From contig CM040431.1 in NCBI GenBank assembly GCA_022702705.1, positions 27,887,185 to 27,951,184 of the forward strand: a DNA stretch of 64,000 bases. Reading direction: 5' to 3'. The position numbers were made by a program, and so were the translations under genes. The DNA is from Papilionanthe hookeriana x Papilionanthe teres. Lineage: Eukaryota > Streptophyta > Magnoliopsida > Asparagales > Orchidaceae. The number at the start of each line of letters is the position of its first letter. Positions within the stretch are counted from its first letter, which is position 1. Below are positions 12,393 to 24,473 of this stretch, in pieces. The notes beneath the pieces were generated by a model, which did no database searches, was not told the DNA's origin, and saw only the letters and a program-made list of their open reading frames with translations.

Positions 12393-15300
12393 TTATTTTG
12401 AAAATGTGTTTTTTCTGTTTTTAATTTAATTTATATAATTATTTTGATAAAAATAAGGATTTTCAATGAAAATTCAAAAAAATGACCATGTTAAAGTTTT
12501 TGTCCTTAAGAAAATTATGGGATGTTCCTATTAACCAGAGAACCACTTGGACCAATTTTGGTGATTTTTTGAATTATATTTGATTTATTATAATTATTTT
12601 AAATTGTGGAGTATTAATTAATTATAAAATAAAATTGAAGTTAAAAATTAAGTTTTATATTTTTCTTAAATCTCACTAACCTCAAGGAACTTAGAAAAAC
12701 AAATTTTATATTTTTCTGATTTTTTTGGTTTATTAGAATTAATCTAGTGAAAATGTTGGAAAATCCATTTTTTAATATTAAAAATTGTCTTAAGCCTTTA
12801 AAATTCAATATCTTAACCTAGGGACTTAGGAAAAATATTTGGTTAGTTTCTAAGTGATTAGAGAACAAAATATGACATCTTTATGATTTTTAGTATTTTT
12901 GTGATTTTTATTATTTTTTAATTATTATTAAATATTCAAAAAATAGGTTAAAAAGGAAAATTTTTATAAAGTTTTAATTTTAATTTTTTTTTACTCCTCT
13001 GATATCAGAGAGCTCACAAAACCAATTTGGTGAATTTTTGAAGTGTATTTTGTGTTTTATGAATTTTTAAAGTTTAAAAATGATCATACAACTTAAATGA
13101 TCCATTTAGTGGGTTATATCATTTCCAATTGACTTCAAATTTTTATGTGAGGTTCTCTGTATCCTAAATGACAGTGGAGAATTGATTTCAAGCAATTTTG
13201 ATGTGTGGTTACTCCTAATTAATTAGAATTCAATTTTAGGTGCTTGGGCTAATTAGGGTTAGTCTTAAGGAATTAAGTCAAACCATAATTTTCCTAGGGT
13301 CCTCTGATCATAAGCTACCTCCTCAATTTTTCTTAGAATTTTCTAAGTAACATGTAAATTATTGGAATTAAAATTCCAAAATAGAGACATAAAATAGGAA
13401 AATCAATAACTTACCATAAAGATGGCCTCTGGCCTTAGAAAATTCAGGGAACGTTCCCAAAAATAGAGGCTACAAAAGCCATATGGTCTCATACCATGGT
13501 GAATAGTGTATGCAAATGGAAAATTAAAACATCACAGAGAGTATTTAAATCATTAAAAAATGATAGATTCAACAAATTAATTTAATTCTTTTTCCACATT
13601 ATTCTCCTCTTTTCACTGAGCAAGAGGGTATTTTCCTTTTATTTTTATGATTTTTCTATGCAAAGATATGATTTTTTTAAGTTCTGGGTATTTAAATAAT
13701 TCAAAAAATATCCTATTTATCTACTTATCCACGCGGCGCCACGTCAACCTACCGCGGATCGAAAGCCCACGCGGCACGCCTCCATTCTACGCCGCCATCC
13801 AACTCAGCAACCACGCATCCCGCGGTCTCGTCCGATGTTTTGATCCGGCGTGATCTGGACCGTCCGTTCGATACACGCGAATGAACGGCATCCGTTCATC
13901 GTCCCCGAGTGCCCCTACCCGAGAACAGTCCACACTAAAACCCTAAGATCTCCCTCATTTCTCCATCAAATTTCGTGATCTTGGACTCTATGGATTCGTC
14001 TCAACAAGACGAACACATCTATATGGCTAACATGCTATGAAATAGACTCAAAAAAATGGAGAATCTCTGGAAGCTCGGGTTAAAGAGAAGTCCACATACC
14101 TTGGTTCAGGAGGTGAAGCCTCGACTGAATGTGCTCGTCACGTTCGTTGGAGCTGGAGGAGCTTGGGGATGAAGCCTCTGGGCCTGGTGAATTGTCTAAG
14201 TGTGATTTTCATCAAGCCCGATTTCAATGCTTGGCCCATAGGAAAAATGACTGACCTGCTGAGGGGGCTTTTGCTGTGGGATTTCTTATCTTGGTGCGGT
14301 GAAGGTGTAGACTCAATCAATTTGGGGATTGACTCACTGTGGTGAAGTGTCCTGGTTTTAGGCTTGAAATTGAGCTCACAGAGGGGAAATTAGGGCTGGA
14401 TTTCAGTGGGGATCAACTGCTTTATGCTGGGAGAAGGGTCTGGAATGATTTTGGCAGAGTTTTGGTAAGGTTTGGTTCAGCACCTCCTCATGGCCGTGAG
14501 GGGGTGAGTTTAAATAGGCATGGCTAAACGGCTTCCCAGAGCAAGTTAAGGGTTGGGATCAGCTGCCTAGGGGAGGAGAAGAACAGCCACAATGGCCATC
14601 GTCATGGGACGACTCCGACGAGTGAGTTTTGAATTTTTGAATCAAATGGGTGCTCTCGGCCTGGTGTTTTCCGGCGACCCAGGTGGTAGTCCGGCCAGGG
14701 TCAAGTCATCATCTGACTCAGTGAGTCCAGGGATTGAGTTTGGTCTTGGCCATGTGTAAAGAGCTTGATTTAAAATGGAATGGGGAAGGGTGTATTTTGG
14801 GTTCAAATGGGTCAAATGCATGGATTTTGGTTTGGTGCACCCACCAAGGGGCTTTGGGTGATGTGGGGGTCAAGTGAGTCAGCTAGGAAATGGTGGTGAA
14901 GTCCCCATCCATGAATATTTTGGTTAATCATGGGTTAAGGTGAAGCATTAAAAGAGTTAAAAAATTTTTAAGGGGGTTTAAAGGAGGCTCCTCCTTTTGC
15001 AATTAATGGCATGGTGAAGTGTAAAGTGGCCCCCAAGGCTTGCTTGTGGCTTAAGAATGGCTTCATGGCTTGGCCATGGCTTGGCTCACTTACATGGAAA
15101 TGGATTTTGGAATTTTTGATGAATTTAGGGGAAATTGTCATGTGGTTTGATTTAGTATAATTTGATTATTGATTGGAACTTAGGGATGGTTTTAATTGAA
15201 TGCATGATGAAGAAGAGTGTCATATGGGCTTTAGAATGAATTTTGGGCTTTTTAAATTCTTTTTTTTTAATGTTTTAAAGAGGTGGGCTTTTAGGTTTAA

Positions 15301-16719
15301 AAATAGACTTTTGGATGAAAATTTGGTAAAGGATTGGGCCAAATAAATGTTGCATTTAGTTTAGGAATGTGTCATGAATGGTTTGGAACAAATTTGGGGT
15401 AATTTGGAGTTGAATTGGGTTTAATTTGGGTCTTTTAATAATAGGGTCAAAGTGGATCAAATTGGGCTAACTTGGGCTAAGGTTGGGCTAATGTTGGTTT
15501 TGATGTGAAATTAATGTTGTAAAATGTTTATGGAGGTGTAACAAAGAGTTTTCAATTTTGGTTGGGTCTTAATTTTGGGATTTGGGCTTAAGTTAAGCTT
15601 GGGTGAAGTTTGGGTTCAAATTTGGGGTAAATCAAGTTAGTTTTTTGTTTGTGGGGATGTTGGGAAGGTTTTAGAAAATATTTGGGGCTAATTGGAGTTG
15701 AGTTGGGTTTGTTTGGGCTAAGTTTAGGTCATGGGCCAAAATTGGGCTTTAAGCTTCAAATTGAAATTGGATCCACATGTTGATGAAATTGGGTTTGGAT
15801 TTGGTTTAAATTGATATTTGGGATATTTAATTGAAGTTTAGAATTGAATTGGATCAACATCGAGGTCAATTGGAGTGATTTGGATGGACATCGGGTCCAC
15901 TTAGGTTAAAAAAGGGTCAAATTGGGGATTTTGATAAAAGTGGGCTAAATTGACAAAATTGGCCTATAGTGTAGTTGAACAAAATGAAATTGGGAATATT
16001 TGAGATTTTCTGAAATTTTTGAGGAATTTTTGGAATTTTTAGATTTTTGGACTAAAAGGGTATTTTGGGTATTTGGAGGTTATTGGGGGGTATTTTGGAA
16101 ATTTTGGTATATTTGGCCATGGATGATCAATTTGAGTGGTGGAGAATATTTAGGATTGATTTTGAGGAATTCTGGGTAATTTAGGCAATTTTGCAAATTT
16201 TGGGCAATTTCAAGGGCATTTGGTAGATTTAGTGGGTTTAGGGTCCCGGGGGTCAAAAATTGAAATTTGGGAAAAATGAAGATTGATTAAGTGTGAGTGA
16301 AATGAAACCATTTGATTGAGCCATGAATCCATATTAAGCTCACAAGATCCATGAGAGGACTCATTTTAGGCACTCAATTTGTTGTTCCTAACTCTCTTAG
16401 CCAGGGCCTGAGGGGTTAAGGTTCATCCACATGAGTTACCTACATGAGTCAGGGAGTCAAATTGAGTAAAAGTGGTTTTAAGATTTGAAAAGAGTATGAG
16501 AGTGTAGTGTGTGCAAGCTAGATTTCACCAGACCAAACCATCCAGGGTACTCCTAAGGCCAAAGAGCCCTATAGGAACCTCATGCTTTAAACCTCCACAT
16601 TTGATCTTAACCCTCCAAGTGGCCAGGTAAGAAGTGTTTTGAATTTCTAAGTGGTGGGTCCCATTTCTAGTCCTCTAGGACAGTCGAAGGGAAAACCTAT
16701 GGCTAGATCCTAAGTACTA
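12393..16719 (+). repeat. Ogre/Tat LTR fragment, plus orientation
   Basis: It is homologous to the reverse complement of 1985-6470, with landmarks AAGAAAATTATGGGATG near 12510, TTCACTGAGCAAGAG at 13613, the GC-rich island at 13730-13935, and a G-rich zone of TTGGGC words at 14750-16250. It begins at the gag junction and stops at GATCCTAAGTACTAA (16719), about 40 bp before the expected LTR end. Both edges are therefore truncated. No gene is present, and the short ORFs at 14138-14527 are chance frames in a GC-richer zone. Confidence 0.75.
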
Positions 16720-17522
16720 ACTTGTGAGGTAAAATCTGTTGTGAAACATAATGACCTGAGAGGGCTATGATTTCACCCAACTTGAGAATACCATGTTGAC
16801 CTTTAGGTTGAGAGGCCGACTTAGTCCACTGGTTGACGCAAATAGATAGGGAGATAAGTTTTAATGGACGTAGAATTAGTTTTTCTAGGGTGTCAGGCTA
16901 GATCCTTTACCAATTTAGTCTATTGTTGGAACTAAGGGTCTCTAGTAGGTCCTATAGAGATGGCACAGTGGGTAATCCAGAAGTTAGAGGCTAGAATCTA
17001 CTCAGCACTACTATAGAAGCTGGAAATAACTTTAGATTAGCTAATGTTCTTTATGCTCATAAGGAGTAAATAAGTAGATATGCTCCTATTTGTCACATTA
17101 CAATTTTTTTATCTTTAAACATTCAATTTTATCCATGTATTATGAGCTCTTTACAAGAGAGATATTTTTATGGTATTTGAACTGTTTTACACCTTATTAG
17201 TTTATACAGTTTGCACTTAATTTCTGCTTAGAATGAGATTAAGAAATTATTTAATTGAAATCATTTACAAATATTTTTGCACTATTATTTTATAAGTGCA
17301 TTTACAATTTTGAGTGAAGTTTTTTTCTAAGTCATCATAAAAAGTTACAGCTTCTCTGTGGGATCGATAGTGTATACTTGCGTAGTACATTTAGTGTGAA
17401 AGTCATTAATCTATATTTTAAAACATTTCATTTTTTCACATTACCCGCTAAATATAAATTAGATCAAAATTTTTGCCATATTTTGGGAACTTAAATAATT
17501 GTATAATTGTGGGATCAGGTCA
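16720..17522 (+). repeat. 5' LTR (truncated) of the old Athila element
   Basis: It matches 21186-22021 through the whole U5 side, including GTGGGATCGATA and the terminal ...GGTCA. The left half of the LTR is missing. The junction with the Ogre LTR at 16719/16720 is abrupt, with no target duplication visible. Confidence 0.8.
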
Positions 17523-17527
17523 AGTTT

Positions 17528-17545
17528 TTTGTGTTATTGTTGGGG
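17528..17545 (+). other. Decayed tRNA-Asp primer binding site
   Basis: Just after the LTR end (GGTCA, 17522), the sequence TTGTGTTATTGTTGGGGA differs from the intact primer site TGGCGCCGTTGCCGGGGA mainly at C-to-T and G-to-A positions. That is the pattern expected from deamination of methylated cytosines. Confidence 0.7.
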
Positions 17546-18840
17546 AATGTTGATATTGCTAACTATTTAGTTAGTAACATTTTGCCCTACAAATTAAATA
17601 GCCACCAAATGAATAAGTTCATTCATGAAGCAAGATTTTACTTTTGGGACGGCCCTTATTTATATAAGCAATGTAAGGGCTTAGTTATTTGAAGATGTGT
17701 ACCAATGGAAGAAACTCGAGAAATTATTCAAAAATGTCATAAATTAGATTTTGGGGGAGATTTTGGAGTTGATAACACTAAATTTAAAGTTTTACAATCT
17801 GGATCTTATTGGCCTATTTTATTTAAGGATTTTAATGCTTATATAAAATATGTGATCGATGTCATAGAGTAAGCAATATTTCTAAATGAAATGAAATACC
17901 CCTAAATTTTACTTTAGAAGTAGAAATTTTTTATGTTTGGAGTTTAGAATTTATGTCAACATTTATACCATCTTCCCAAATAATTTATATTTTGTTAGTT
18001 GTAGATTATGTTTCTAAAAGGATTGAAGTTGTTAGTTTACCTCACTGTGATGTTAAGAATGTTGTAAAATTTTTCAAGAAAAATTTTTTTACTAGATTTG
18101 GAATGTTGAGAGTAATTATTATAGATGGGGGAATTCATTTTAAGAATAGAATAATTTGAACATTAACTAAAAAAATTAGAATTAAACATCGAATTTCCGC
18201 AGCTTATCAGCCTTAGACTAGTTGTTTAGCAAAATTATCTAATTGTGAAATCAAAGGAATATTGTAAAACACTATAAATCCTAATAGACATGATTAGTGC
18301 ACTTGACTTGATAGTGCATTATGAGCTTATAGATCGCATATAAAACTCCTATAAGAATGTCACAATATAAGCTCATATTTGGAAAAGCATATCATTTGTC
18401 GGTTGAAATAGAGCATAAGACTTATTAAGTTATAAAAGAATTTAATTATAATTTGAAAGAAGCTGGAGAGAAACGATTATTTTAATTAAATGAACTTGAT
18501 GAAATAAGAAATTAATCTAATGAAAATGCTGTAATCTACAAGGAGAAAATGAAAATGTGACATGATCGGAGGATTTTGAAAAAATATTTTGAGCATGGAT
18601 AAGAAGTTTTATTATATAATGCAAGATTTAATTATTTCCAGAAAAACTTAAGTCAGGTGGTCAGAGCCATTTATTGTGGTAAGAGTTTATCCATATAGTC
18701 TGGTAGATATTGAAAATCCAATATCTGGAAGAATAATTAAGGTAAATGAGCACAGGTTGAAATCTTTTATAAATGGAAATAGTCCTACTTTTGAGGAGAT
18801 CCTAATGTTGGGTCAACCTGATTAAAACATTGGATATGTC
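17546..18840 (+). pseudogene. Athila integrase relic
   Basis: The protein trace begins with ANYLVSNILP, matching the segment just before the integrase zinc-binding region of the nested element (about 35845). It continues with FYFWDGPYLYKQCKGL and, at 17953-18159, the catalytic-core part VVDYVSKRIEVVSL and FFTRFGMLRVIIIDGG (an IIIDGG in place of IITDGG). The C-terminal part ends near GTTAAACTGCGCGCTTTG at 18850, shared with the other two elements. Numerous stops are present. Gag, protease, RT and RNase H have been lost by one deletion. Confidence 0.8.
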
Positions 18841-20520
18841 TGGTGACGATGTTAAACTGCGCGCTTTGTGGGAGACAACACATAGTTATCGACGTGGATT
18901 GATTAGATTGGTGATTTTTGTTATGTCGAGTTTATGAAGTTATATTGAGTCTTACATGATTGAGGTGGAATAAAACACTACTTTTTGATTAAAATGATGT
19001 GTGGACTAGAAAATTGATTTAAGAGAATTTTAGGGACTGGCGCTATAGCGCCCGATCTGGCGCTTTAGTGCCACTGTTCGATTAACTCTCTAAAACCGCC
19101 CAATTTTTTGTTTATGCCCACTTTTCTCTATTAAAATTGCCTTGAATGAAAATGGAGTCATATTCTTCACATTTCTAACTAGTATAGAGAAGGAAAAGAG
19201 TGGAGTATTCATCGATGGAGAGTAATAGCCATAGTAAGTTTAGAGATAAGAAGAAGATGCATAAGGATGCCCAAACATACTTCAATGGGTTTCTTGCGCT
19301 GAGCCTGGAAGGAGTAATGGAGAAACTCATGAAGATTGAGAACCAATTGGAGAATCTGAATTCCAAGTCAAGCTAGATGTCCTTCCAATGCGAACATCTG
19401 GAATGGTAATTCAGACAACAATTCAATCACATGACATGTTTCCAGGAGTATCGGGTAAGGATGTATGAACATAACCATTGAATATGCATGAAAGTGGCTG
19501 ATGATTTTTCGCATGTTCTTTTTTACCACTTATTCGATCATCAAATTTTGAGAGATGAAAAGGTGGATGAGAACAGCGTTCATAATTATTAATAGTCTGA
19601 TGGTTGTGTGAAATATCTGATGGTTTAATGTGTTAATTTGTTGTGTGCCAACTTTGAACTTAATGTGACTCTATTACTGTTAATTGGTGTATTATGTGTA
19701 TATTTGCTATTCCTTATTGAATAGATGTTATGTCGGTTGTATTGATTACGATTATTATAAGAAAAAGTGTTAAGCTTGTGTTGTTAGTATTTGTGTTAGT
19801 GTGTTGGAATGATTGGATTGACTTATTTCTAATAGTTTAGTAGTTTCGTGCGTAATTATTGGAATGATGACGAAGCCAATTATCTATTGAAATGAGCATT
19901 GAATCTAATATATTAAGGTTTGAAAATCTTAGGTTTGCAGTGCTCTTTTAAAAATGATAAAAATTTCTAAAATCTGTAAAATTGAGCACTGGCGCCGTGG
20001 CGCCACACCTAGGCGCTATAGCCCCACTTACTTGAGATGCAAGGCACTATAGCGTCTGAGTTAGCGCTATGGCGCCGAACCAACCGAATGATGGTTTTAA
20101 GCCCTAAAACCGCTAGATCACACCATTTTTTTTGTTCATCTTCTTCCTCCTGCTTTTCACAAATAGCTCCCCTAAGGCTTGGATTTGTGGGCATTTAGCT
20201 TTGAATTAGAGTTTCAAACTTTGAATTTCTTCTTCTTCGGGTAAGATTTCCATTTTGGCATAGAAAATTTTTCATTTCACCATGGATTTCTTCCACATTG
20301 TAGTTAGACCAAAAGTTTGAAAATATGAAGTAAATAGTGAGAAATCCATGTTTAAAAGCTTATTTTGCTTGGAATGTGATTATAGGAGCCTTATGAACTA
20401 TCTTTGGAATTTATTTGAAATTTTATTAAATTTTTTTAAAGATTATTTATGGCTCCTAAGATGAAAGAGGAACAGGAAAAGCAAATTTTGATACTGAAAG
20501 ATTTGAAAGTTTGAAAGCAC
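18841..20520 (+). other. 3' region of the old Athila element with relics of two extra ORFs
   Basis: Two palindrome clusters (19038-19073, 19990-20077) each precede a leader. After the first comes a short open piece at about 19190-19375 with a KLMKIENQLENLN segment, resembling the C-terminal part of the second extra ORF of the nested element. After the second comes a T/C-rich leader with a GGGTAAGATTT donor-like site near 20238 and an ATGGCTCC start near 20449, matching the start of the nested element's second extra ORF at 39710. Both ORFs are badly decayed. Confidence 0.55.
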
Positions 20521-22021
20521 AAGATAGATATGGAGATCTGCAATCGAAGAAATTGATTGCATAGCATAGATTTCAAATCTCATTTGGACAAATGTTGAAG
20601 AGTTGCTTGAAGAGATGCTTGAAGTGATTGTAGAGCATAGTTTTCAAACTTCATTTGGACAAGTTGTTTGTGGCGTAATAGGCGCCATAGCGCCACAGAT
20701 TGACGCCATAGCACCAGAAGTGGTTTTAACTTTTGTGCAATGAATTTTGACAAATTTTGAAGAGTGCTTGAAGTGACGCTTGGTTATTTTCAAAGCTCTA
20801 CTAAAAGGGATCATTGGCTGGTCAAAAAAGGAGACTCTAGAGGGTGTTTGAGTTATTAGGAGTGAGAGTGTGTAAGAGAGGAGAGTCTTTGATTGTGTAG
20901 GAAGAGTTTAGAGATATCTTGAAAGGAACTTCAGGAATTGCTTGTGGAGAATTATAAGATAAGTATTTTGTATTTATGTTTAAGTTTTTGTTGTTAAGAC
21001 TTGGCTTTAAATACAAATCATATTATGTTGTATTATTCCCTTGAATTCTAAATAGTTTTATTTTATTTTTCCTTGCAATAAGAAGTATTCATGTGGAGGA
21101 TTTGGTTTGTTTAAAGCTTCTTTTATTCCAAAAGTTGTGATGGTATCGTCACATGTTCTTTATTTACTTTACAACTTGGCCACTTGTGAGGTTAAAATCC
21201 GTTGTGAAACATAATGACCCGAGAGGGCTATGATTTCACCCAACTTGTGAATACCACATTAACCTTCAGGATGAGAGACCGACTCAGTCCATTGGTTAGT
21301 GCAAATAGATTGGGAGATAATTTTATGGGTGTAGAATTTGTGTTTTTAGGGTGACAGGCTAGATCCTTTACCAATTTGGTCTATTGTTGGAACTAAGGGT
21401 CCCTGGTAGGTCCCATAGAAAGGGCACAGTGTGTAATCTAGAAGTGAGAGGCTAGAATCTACTCAACAATACTACACAAGCTGGAACTAACTTTAGATTT
21501 GGTAATGTTTTTTTATGCTAGTAAGGGGTAAAGAAGCAGACATGCTCTTATTTGTCACAATACAACATTTTTATCTTTAAACATTCAATTTTCTCCATGG
21601 ATTATGATCTCTTTGCAAGGGAAAAGAACTTTTTATAGCATTTGAACTCTTTTAACCTTATTAGTAGAAAATTTGCACTTATCTTCTACTTAGAATTTAA
21701 TTAAGCATTTATTTAACTGAAATCTTTTAAAAATATTTCGACACTACTCTCTTATAAGTGCATTTACAATTTTGAGCGAAGTTTTTTATAAGTCATCATA
21801 AAAAGTTACAACTTCTCTGTGGGATCGATACAAGGGTTTTTAAAGAAAGCTATATATTACTTGAAACGATATGTATGCTTGCGTAGTGCCTATAGTGTGA
21901 AAGCTATTAATCTATATTGTAAAACATTTCATTTGTTCACACTAGCGTCTAAATATAAATTAGATCAAGTTTTTTGCCATATTTGAGAACTTAAATAATT
22001 GTGTAATTGTTGGTCGGGTCA
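20520..22021 (+). repeat. 3' LTR of the old Athila element (start unclear)
   Basis: The 3' half (21186-22021) matches the 5' LTR. Upstream it contains a palindrome cluster at 20671-20716 and the AGAGTGCTTGAAGTGACGCTTGG region, equivalent to the U3 of the other Athila LTRs. The TG start and polypurine tract were not found, so the left edge is approximate. The LTR ends ...GGTCGGGTCA at 22021. Confidence 0.65.
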
Positions 22022-22250
22022 ATACTCTAAGTGGGGATTCATGGGGGACCTGATTATGCCAAGGGTGTTTTCAGTGGTATGAAGATCAGTGGTTCTGAGC
22101 CTTGGGCTGTCGCCTCTAGTCATATTAGCGTTGGCTGGAGTGATTGTCATGGAGAACCTTATAGCGTGGGTGGTTTGTCATTCGTGTGTGTTGCATGGGT
22201 TGTCCTCTGTTATGTTATGGTGGAATTTTATGGTTTCTCTGCTCGGTGGG
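22022..22250 (-). pseudogene. Left half of a Ty3/gypsy gag relic split by an insertion
   Basis: These 229 bp lie between the old Athila element and the LTR that starts at 22251. The last five bases, GTGGG, pair with GCGGG at 44579-44583 as a slightly diverged target duplication, so this segment was once continuous with 44584 onward, where a minus-strand gag trace is readable. No domain is recognised in the segment itself. The plus-strand ORF over it (22031-22306) runs on into the LTR and is not credible. Confidence 0.45.
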
Positions 22251-24217
22251 TGACACGCCTAAAATATATATGGTTTTTACCATATAATTTTACTCATTTT
22301 TTATGATATTACACTTTAAAGGAAGGCATTTCGTATTTTTTTTAGTTTTAGGTACAAGAAATGGTGATTGGAGCAAAAGAAAGCAAAAACGGTGCAATTT
22401 GGAGCAAAAACTAGCAAGAAATGAAAATCTGCCTTGACACCTTTCGATATGTCTTTTGATGTTAAATCCTTTTTACACTTCTTGTATATTTTTGAATGAG
22501 ATTACACTTTAAAGAACAGTTGTTTTTATGTTTATTTTATAGGGCTATCAGTTATGAATGCAACGCAACTGAAACGGAGCGAATCGGAGCTAAAACGAAG
22601 CCAAACGGAGCGAAACGGTGGAGCTGCGCAGGAATCTCGCCGACGGTGGCCTCGAGCCCTCCGACGGCGGGATTTTCCCAAGAAGGCCAAAATATGACCA
22701 AAAGGCTCTTCGACAGAGCCCTCGAGCCCGCCGACAGCGAGCATGAGCAGTTATCCATTCTTCTAGAAGCCCGCCGACGGCGAGAATGTCGGTTCAAGCA
22801 ATTGTTCGATGAATCTGGACACTTTTTGAAGAGGTGCTTAAGCAACCTTTGGGAATTTTCCTACCTCTTTTAAAAGAGACGAATTTGAGAAGAAATTGAA
22901 GAAGAGAAAAGTAGAAGAAAACTTTGAGGAATGTTTAAGATTCTTAGATTAAGAGTAGAAATGTAGATTTCTACCCTTTTGGAGAGATTGGAGAGGAGAT
23001 TTTGAGAGAATTTGTAAGGGATTTCACTAACATTGCATGGATCGTCGGGAGACTTTATGGGAGAGATCTTCATCTTTCTTTCAAAGGGAAAAAGCTAAGT
23101 ATTGTTCTTCATTATCTTATAATTTTGTAAACTTTTATTTAGTGGATTTGCTTTGGTTACATGAAGTTTCCGTTGTGTTTTTTCTTCGCACTTTGTGACA
23201 TATCTCTCTTACTTTTTCTTCTTCTTTGGAAATAGCGGCATGAGAAGATTATGTCATTATTTTCATTTTACTTTTCTTTTGTAATGAGTAGAAATCATGT
23301 TTAAAATTTTGTGATGCATGATAGAAGTGAATTTAATTATAAATGTGATGGTTTTTACTTGCACTTCATTTACATTGCAATAAGGGCCCATTGTAGTGTT
23401 AAAATTCGTTATAATTGCAACGACCCGAAAGGGCGGTGTAATTCTCAACAAAGTGGAACACATTCAAATTCCATGGATGGTGAAGTTCATGGGGATTGAA
23501 TGCAAATAAATAGGGAAATATAATTATCGGGCGTAGAATTGGAGATTTTAGAGTGACAGGCTAAAATCCTCAATTCGGTCCTATCGTTTAGCCCTCAGGG
23601 GAGGGGAACGTGGGAGCTCCGAAGTGAGAGTCGGTATCCTCCCAGCCTAGCCACAGATTCAGTAACCAAGCATAGGATTAGTCAATGTTTTTTATGCCTA
23701 AACCAAAGGGTAAAGAATAGGATTGCTCCTATTTGGCACATACAATATTTAATGCATCTCATTCCTATACATTATCTATTTCATTACATAAGAATAGTAG
23801 TTTTTAATATCTCAAAATTCTCCAAACCAATTCATCCAAAAAGGGTTATATTTAGAATTGTTATTTGCATTCAGATATAGTTACTATCTTTGCATTTAAC
23901 ACTTGCATTTAGGAATAGTTGCTTAGATAAAAGACAATTTTAATCGACATTCCAAACTAAGGACTATTAGTAGTAGATCAGAATTTGATTAAAGACTTCT
24001 TACTTCGATTCTCGTGGGATCGATACTCGGGGTTTTTAAAGAAAACTCTATATTACTTGAAACGATACATATACTTGATTAGTACCCCTAGTGAGTAAAA
24101 TATTTTCTAATTTTTATATCATTTAAGATTTTATACACTAGCCGCTATTTATAAATCGGGTCAAGTTTTTGGCCATCTTTTGGAAGTTAATTTACTGCGT
24201 AATTGCGGGTCGGGTCA
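22251..24217 (+). repeat. 5' LTR of the outer element
   Basis: This is 1967 bp from TGACACGCC to ...CGGGTCA. It aligns with 28824-30090 plus 43868-44578. A palindrome-rich stretch lies at 22635-22790 (CCCGCCGACGGCGAG and variants), followed by a short T/A-rich CTCTTTTAAAAGAG palindrome near 22865. A degenerate extra copy of the primer-site motif lies at 24161-24174, inside the LTR. Confidence 0.88.
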
Positions 24218-24223
24218 AGTTTT

Positions 24224-24241
24224 TTGCGCTGTTGCTGGGAA
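24224..24241 (+). other. Primer binding site (degenerate tRNA-Asp)
   Basis: TTGCGCTGTTGCTGGGAA lies six bases after the LTR end. It resembles the tRNA-Asp complement TGGCGCCGTTGCCGGGGA with four to five changes, mostly transitions. Confidence 0.7.
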
Positions 24242-24473
24242 GCTTCGGTAAGAACTTTAGGACAATTTTAGTTGAAGTAATTAAGCTTAGACTTGGAAAA
24301 TTGTAGTGTCGTAAAAACTATTTTTGTGTGAAAAGTGTTTTGCTGTATGAAAAAGTTTTGTGAAAAAACTATTTGTGTGAAAAATATGGTATTCGTGAAA
24401 ATATTTGGTAGTGTTGAATATATTTTATCTATTATTTGTTTAATTGTTAATGTATTATTTTTTTGTGTTATAT

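Larger units (their letters stand above)
16720..22021 (+). mobile_element. Old, internally deleted Athila-type element
   Basis: It consists of a truncated 5' LTR (16720-17522), a decayed tRNA-Asp primer site, an integrase relic joined almost directly to the primer site, a 3' region with two relics of the extra ORFs, and a 3' LTR ending at 22021. The two LTR copies align from CTTGTGAGGT at 16720 and about 21186. Many stops and C-to-T changes show it is the oldest of the three Athila-type elements here. Confidence 0.8.

Noticed and set aside
22496..22873. 125-codon ORF in the LTR of the outer element
   Set aside because: It lies wholly in the LTR and is not open in the second LTR copy near 29100-29440.
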